A stretch of 7,540 bases of DNA from JAGOVB01 sp964481175 (GTDB lineage Bacteria > Patescibacteriota > Minisyncoccia > Phycocordibacterales > PALSA-1337): the NCBI GenBank assembly GCA_964481175.1, contig CAYZSZ010000018.1, positions 1-7,540 on the forward strand, written 5' to 3'. Below the pieces are notes generated by a model, which ran no database searches, was not told where the DNA came from, and saw only the letters and a program-made list of their open reading frames with translations. Of this stretch, positions 6,253-7,540 are shown in pieces. The first letter of the stretch is position 1; every line of letters starts with the position of its first letter. The position numbers and the translations under genes were made by a program.

Positions 6253-6903
6253 AAAGTGCTCGATCGCATAGCGCAGTGCGGTGCGCGGCATCGTTTTTGA
6301 GAATTTATTTAAAAAATCAACGAGTACTTGTTTGTTTTTCTTTCCGACTTCACGCAAACTCCAGCCGACTGCTTTGTGGATGAGGTCGTGATAGTCACCG
6401 AGTAGCCTTTCAGCAATGATGAGTGTCGTTGAAAAATCTTTCTTACGGATAAAATAATGTGTTGCGATGATAGCGACACGCCGCTCCCATATTTTGTCTG
6501 AGCTCGACAAAAGTTCTAGGATCATTCTATTTTTGTCGAACAAGTACTCGCCGACAATATGTGCAGAAGAATCGACCAAGTCCCAGTTATTTATACACTG
6601 CAAATGATTCATATAAAAATCATAGACTTCTTTATCTACCTCTCGATATCCCAAAATAAAAAGGGCTGTCAGTCGGTGTTCGTGAATTTTGCTTTTGAGT
6701 AGTATCTCTATTTCATCAAATGGTAATACTTTAAACTTTTTTGCGATCTTTCTTTGATCTGGAACCGTAACACCAATAAAGATATCTCCCTCACCATATT
6801 CTCCTACTCCAGTTTTAAAGTAACGCGCAGAAACAAGAGCTCGTTTCTTACTTTTGAGCCTATTTAGTGCCTTTATGACGCTGAGTGAGGTCATTCTGTT
6901 CAT
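6217..6903 (-). CDS. alkD: AlkD-family DNA alkylation repair glycosylase
   Basis: HEAT-like-repeat DNA glycosylase that removes N3- and N7-alkylated purines such as 7-methylguanine. It has the family signature YFKTGVGEYGEGD (28-40), INNWDLVD (104-111), WERRVAI (139-145), HDLIHKAVGWSLREVG (172-187) and MPRTALRYAIE near the end. The residues matching the DNA-contacting and catalytic set of Bacillus cereus AlkD (W109, D113, R148, W187) are W107, D111, R142 and W181, all kept, so activity is likely. The length of 228 aa is normal. The start is ATG 6903, with a second ATG at 6894 also possible; neither has a clear SD. The gene overlaps the end of the methyltransferase-like gene by 44 bases (35 from the second ATG) and runs tail-to-tail 36 bases into dprA. 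Confidence 0.95.
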   Translation of the reverse strand: MNRMTSLSVIKALNRLKSKKRALVSARYFKTGVGEYGEGDIFIGVTVPDQRKIAKKFKVLPFDEIEILLKSKIHEHRLTALFILGYREVDKEVYDFYMNHLQCINNWDLVDSSAHIVGEYLFDKNRMILELLSSSDKIWERRVAIIATHYFIRKKDFSTTLIIAERLLGDYHDLIHKAVGWSLREVGKKNKQVLVDFLNKFSKTMPRTALRYAIEHFSDAERKSIMAR

Positions 6904-7135
6904 GTTTTAGTATCTTGATTTTGTTGGCTGCGCCTCGATTGTACCCACCAGTAGTACCATCACTTCTTATGACCCGGTGACACGGTATATCTGGATTATA
7001 GTTTTTATTTAAAATATTGCCAACAGCACGAAATGCCTTTGGATTGCCTGCTTTTTTGGCAACCTCTGCATACGTCATTACACTACCTCGAGGAATTTTG
7101 CTTACAACAGCATACACTTTTTCAGTAAATTTCAT
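6860..7135 (-). CDS. ogt: O6-alkylguanine-DNA alkyltransferase-like protein (91 aa, catalytic cysteine present)
   Basis: Compact C-terminal DNA-binding domain of the MGMT/Ogt family, which transfers an alkyl group from O6-alkylguanine to its own cysteine. Visible are the helix-turn-helix TYAEVAKKAG (21-30), FRAVGNILNKN (35-45) with the arginine finger R36, and the active-site PCHRVI (51-56) with C52. GTTGGY (60-65) follows. Because the cysteine is present, this is not an alkyltransferase-like (ATL) protein in the strict sense, where tryptophan replaces it. The N-terminal ribonuclease-H-like domain of full-length Ogt/Ada is absent. ATG 7135 fits the family start MKFTEKVY; a TTG at 7165 would start inside the upstream terminator. 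The last residues (about NDLTQRHKGTK) are encoded in the overlap with alkD. Confidence 0.92.
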   Translation of the reverse strand: MKFTEKVYAVVSKIPRGSVMTYAEVAKKAGNPKAFRAVGNILNKNYNPDIPCHRVIRSDGTTGGYNRGAANKIKILKHEQNDLTQRHKGTK

Positions 7136-7141
7136 GAAAGC

Positions 7142-7150
7142 AGTATAACA
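7142..7150 (-). promoter_or_regulatory. Extended -10 promoter of ogt-alkD
   Basis: On the minus strand TGTTATACT (7150-7142) matches an extended -10 (TGn plus TATACT, one mismatch to TATAAT). The predicted first base is at or next to the A of the ogt ATG at 7135, so the mRNA would be leaderless. There is no SD to contradict this and no convincing -35, which extended -10 promoters do not need. It abuts the terminator of the upstream peptide gene. Confidence 0.5.
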
Positions 7151-7180
7151 AAAAACACCCGCCAAGTGGCGGATGTTTTT
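7150..7180 (-). terminator. Intrinsic terminator of the lysine-rich peptide gene
   Basis: On the minus strand AACATCCGCC and GGCGGGTGTT pair around the loop ACTT, extended by flanking A and T runs and ending in six Ts. The pair at 7173/7158 is a G-U wobble in the minus-strand RNA but an A-C mismatch in the plus-strand RNA. That marks the minus strand as the working direction, although plus-strand stopping is possible. It starts six bases after the peptide stop codon. Confidence 0.85.
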
Positions 7181-7186
7181 CGAATA

Positions 7187-7267
7187 CTATTTCTTTCTCT
7201 TTGTAGTCTTCTTTTTCTTTGTTGCCTTTGTCTTCTTCTTTGCAACCTTTCGTTTTTTTGCTGCCAT
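7187..7267 (-). CDS. 26-aa lysine-rich histone-tail-like peptide
   Basis: An ATG at 7267 encodes MAAKKRKVAKKKTKATKKKK followed by TTKRKK and TAG. Seventeen of 26 residues are Lys or Arg; the rest are Ala, Thr, Val and Met. The composition matches the Ala/Lys/Thr tails of histone H1-like bacterial proteins, and a DNA- or RNA-binding role is likely by charge alone. Below usual gene-calling length, it is supported by a promoter candidate with a perfect TTGACA upstream and a strong terminator six bases downstream. No SD precedes it (TACTCTCC). A longer frame over the same bases (67 codons) would be arginine/glutamine-rich and reads through the terminator, so it is not preferred. Other roles, such as a ribosomal-protein-like peptide, cannot be excluded. 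Confidence 0.7.
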   Translation of the reverse strand: MAAKKRKVAKKKTKATKKKKTTKRKK

Positions 7268-7305
7268 GGAGAGTAAAATATTTTTTTAATAAAAAGTTTT
7301 CGACC

Positions 7306-7335
7306 GTTACACAAATATTGTAACACCAATGTCAA
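7306..7335 (-). promoter_or_regulatory. Promoter of the lysine-rich peptide with overlapping operator candidate
   Basis: TTGACA (7335-7330, perfect -35) lies 18 bases before TGTAAC (7311-7306, four of six -10 matches), predicting a start near 7299 and a leader of about 32 bases. GTTACA (7306-7311) and TGTAAC (7319-7324), read on the plus strand, form a perfect six-base inverted repeat with a seven-base spacer. It covers the -10 and most of the spacer, a classic repressor position. A second option, TCGAAA (7303-7298) with TATTTT (7280-7275), would make the transcript nearly leaderless. Confidence 0.5.
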
Positions 7336-7373
7336 AAAAATAATTTTACAAAACAGAAAACAGTGGATAACTT

Positions 7374-7538
7374 TTAATATTTTCGTATCACCGCTTTGAC
7401 AACTGCAGCGATTTTTAAATCGTACTCAGGATAAATCGGCTTGTATTTTTTATTTGCCGGCGCTAGAAAAACTGTGTGGCCGTGTTTTCTAAAAAACGTC
7501 GTGGTCCAAGCGGTGTCGAGGTCTGGAGTGACGAGGTG
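7374..7538 (-). CDS. C-terminal 54 residues of a LexA/UmuD-like S24 family protein (5' end outside the window)
   Basis: The frame enters from the window edge and ends with TAA at 7376-7374. It reads ...DLDTAWTTTFFRKHGHTVFLAPANKKYKPIYP... and ends KIAAVVKAVIRKY. FLAPANKKYKPI corresponds to the LexA segment around 'LxPxNxxFxPI', and the end to the closing 'V.GVV..VIR' strand. In LexA and UmuD the catalytic lysine sits in the strand before this ('TVKRL' or similar); aligned by eye, that place is a threonine in WTTTFF. The catalytic serine would be outside the window. It may be an SOS-type repressor or a non-cleaving relative. It lies upstream of the peptide unit on the same strand. Confidence 0.75.
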   Translation of the reverse strand, partial: HLVTPDLDTAWTTTFFRKHGHTVFLAPANKKYKPIYPEYDLKIAAVVKAVIRKY

Positions 7539-7540
7539 AC

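Noticed and set aside
7132..7335. 67-codon minus-strand frame covering the lysine-rich peptide
   Set aside because: It crosses both the promoter/operator region and the terminator; its arginine/glutamine-rich middle is the shifted reading of the lysine codons.
7362..7370. TTATCCACT on the minus strand, one base off the DnaA box TTATCCACA, in AT-rich DNA that might suggest a replication origin
   Set aside because: Only one good match is present; no cluster of boxes and no dnaA or dnaN nearby.

Overview
The window looks like chromosomal DNA from a small-genome candidate-phyla (Patescibacteria/CPR, probably Parcubacteria-like) bacterium. This is an inference from very tight gene packing with overlapping start and stop codons, mostly missing Shine-Dalgarno (SD) sequences, a very short DnaX without its zinc module, a DprA without an N-terminal domain, a tiny lysine-rich protein and a tRNA without encoded CCA. 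TGA is used as a stop (end of dprA, alkD and the 157-codon gene), so a UGA-recoded lineage is unlikely.

Layout. (1) 1-182, minus strand: the first 31 codons of an unrecognised gene, with tRNA-Gln(UUG) just upstream of it. (2) about 235-866, plus strand: a compact cassette of promoter, strong SD, a 124-aa zinc-ribbon protein, an overlapping 52-aa zinc-knuckle/arginine-rich protein and an intrinsic terminator. It is more GC-rich than its surroundings. (3) 865-5384, minus strand: a five-gene run serS, a FtsQ-like membrane stub, a D,D-carboxypeptidase-like protein, dus and dnaX, with junctions from a 4-base overlap to a 5-base gap. It joins translation, tRNA modification, envelope and replication functions. 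(4) 5383-6252, plus strand: dprA, whose start codon interlocks head-to-head with that of serS in one CATG. (5) 6217-7135, minus strand: two DNA-alkylation repair genes, an O6-alkylguanine methyltransferase-like gene and an AlkD-type glycosylase, overlapping each other; alkD also overlaps the end of dprA tail-to-tail. (6) 7150-7373, minus strand: a self-contained unit for a 26-aa lysine-rich peptide, with a promoter carrying an inverted-repeat operator candidate and a terminator. (7) 7374-7538, minus strand: the C-terminus of a LexA/UmuD-like (S24) protein whose catalytic-lysine position reads threonine.

The right half (dprA, ogt-like, alkD, LexA-like) is a DNA uptake/repair neighbourhood. The left half is housekeeping interrupted by the zinc-ribbon cassette. 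I see no CRISPR array, insertion sequence or phage module. The most unusual elements are the zinc-protein cassette, the peptide unit with its palindromic promoter, the lysine-less LexA-like protein, the zinc-less DnaX and the interlocked serS/dprA start codons.
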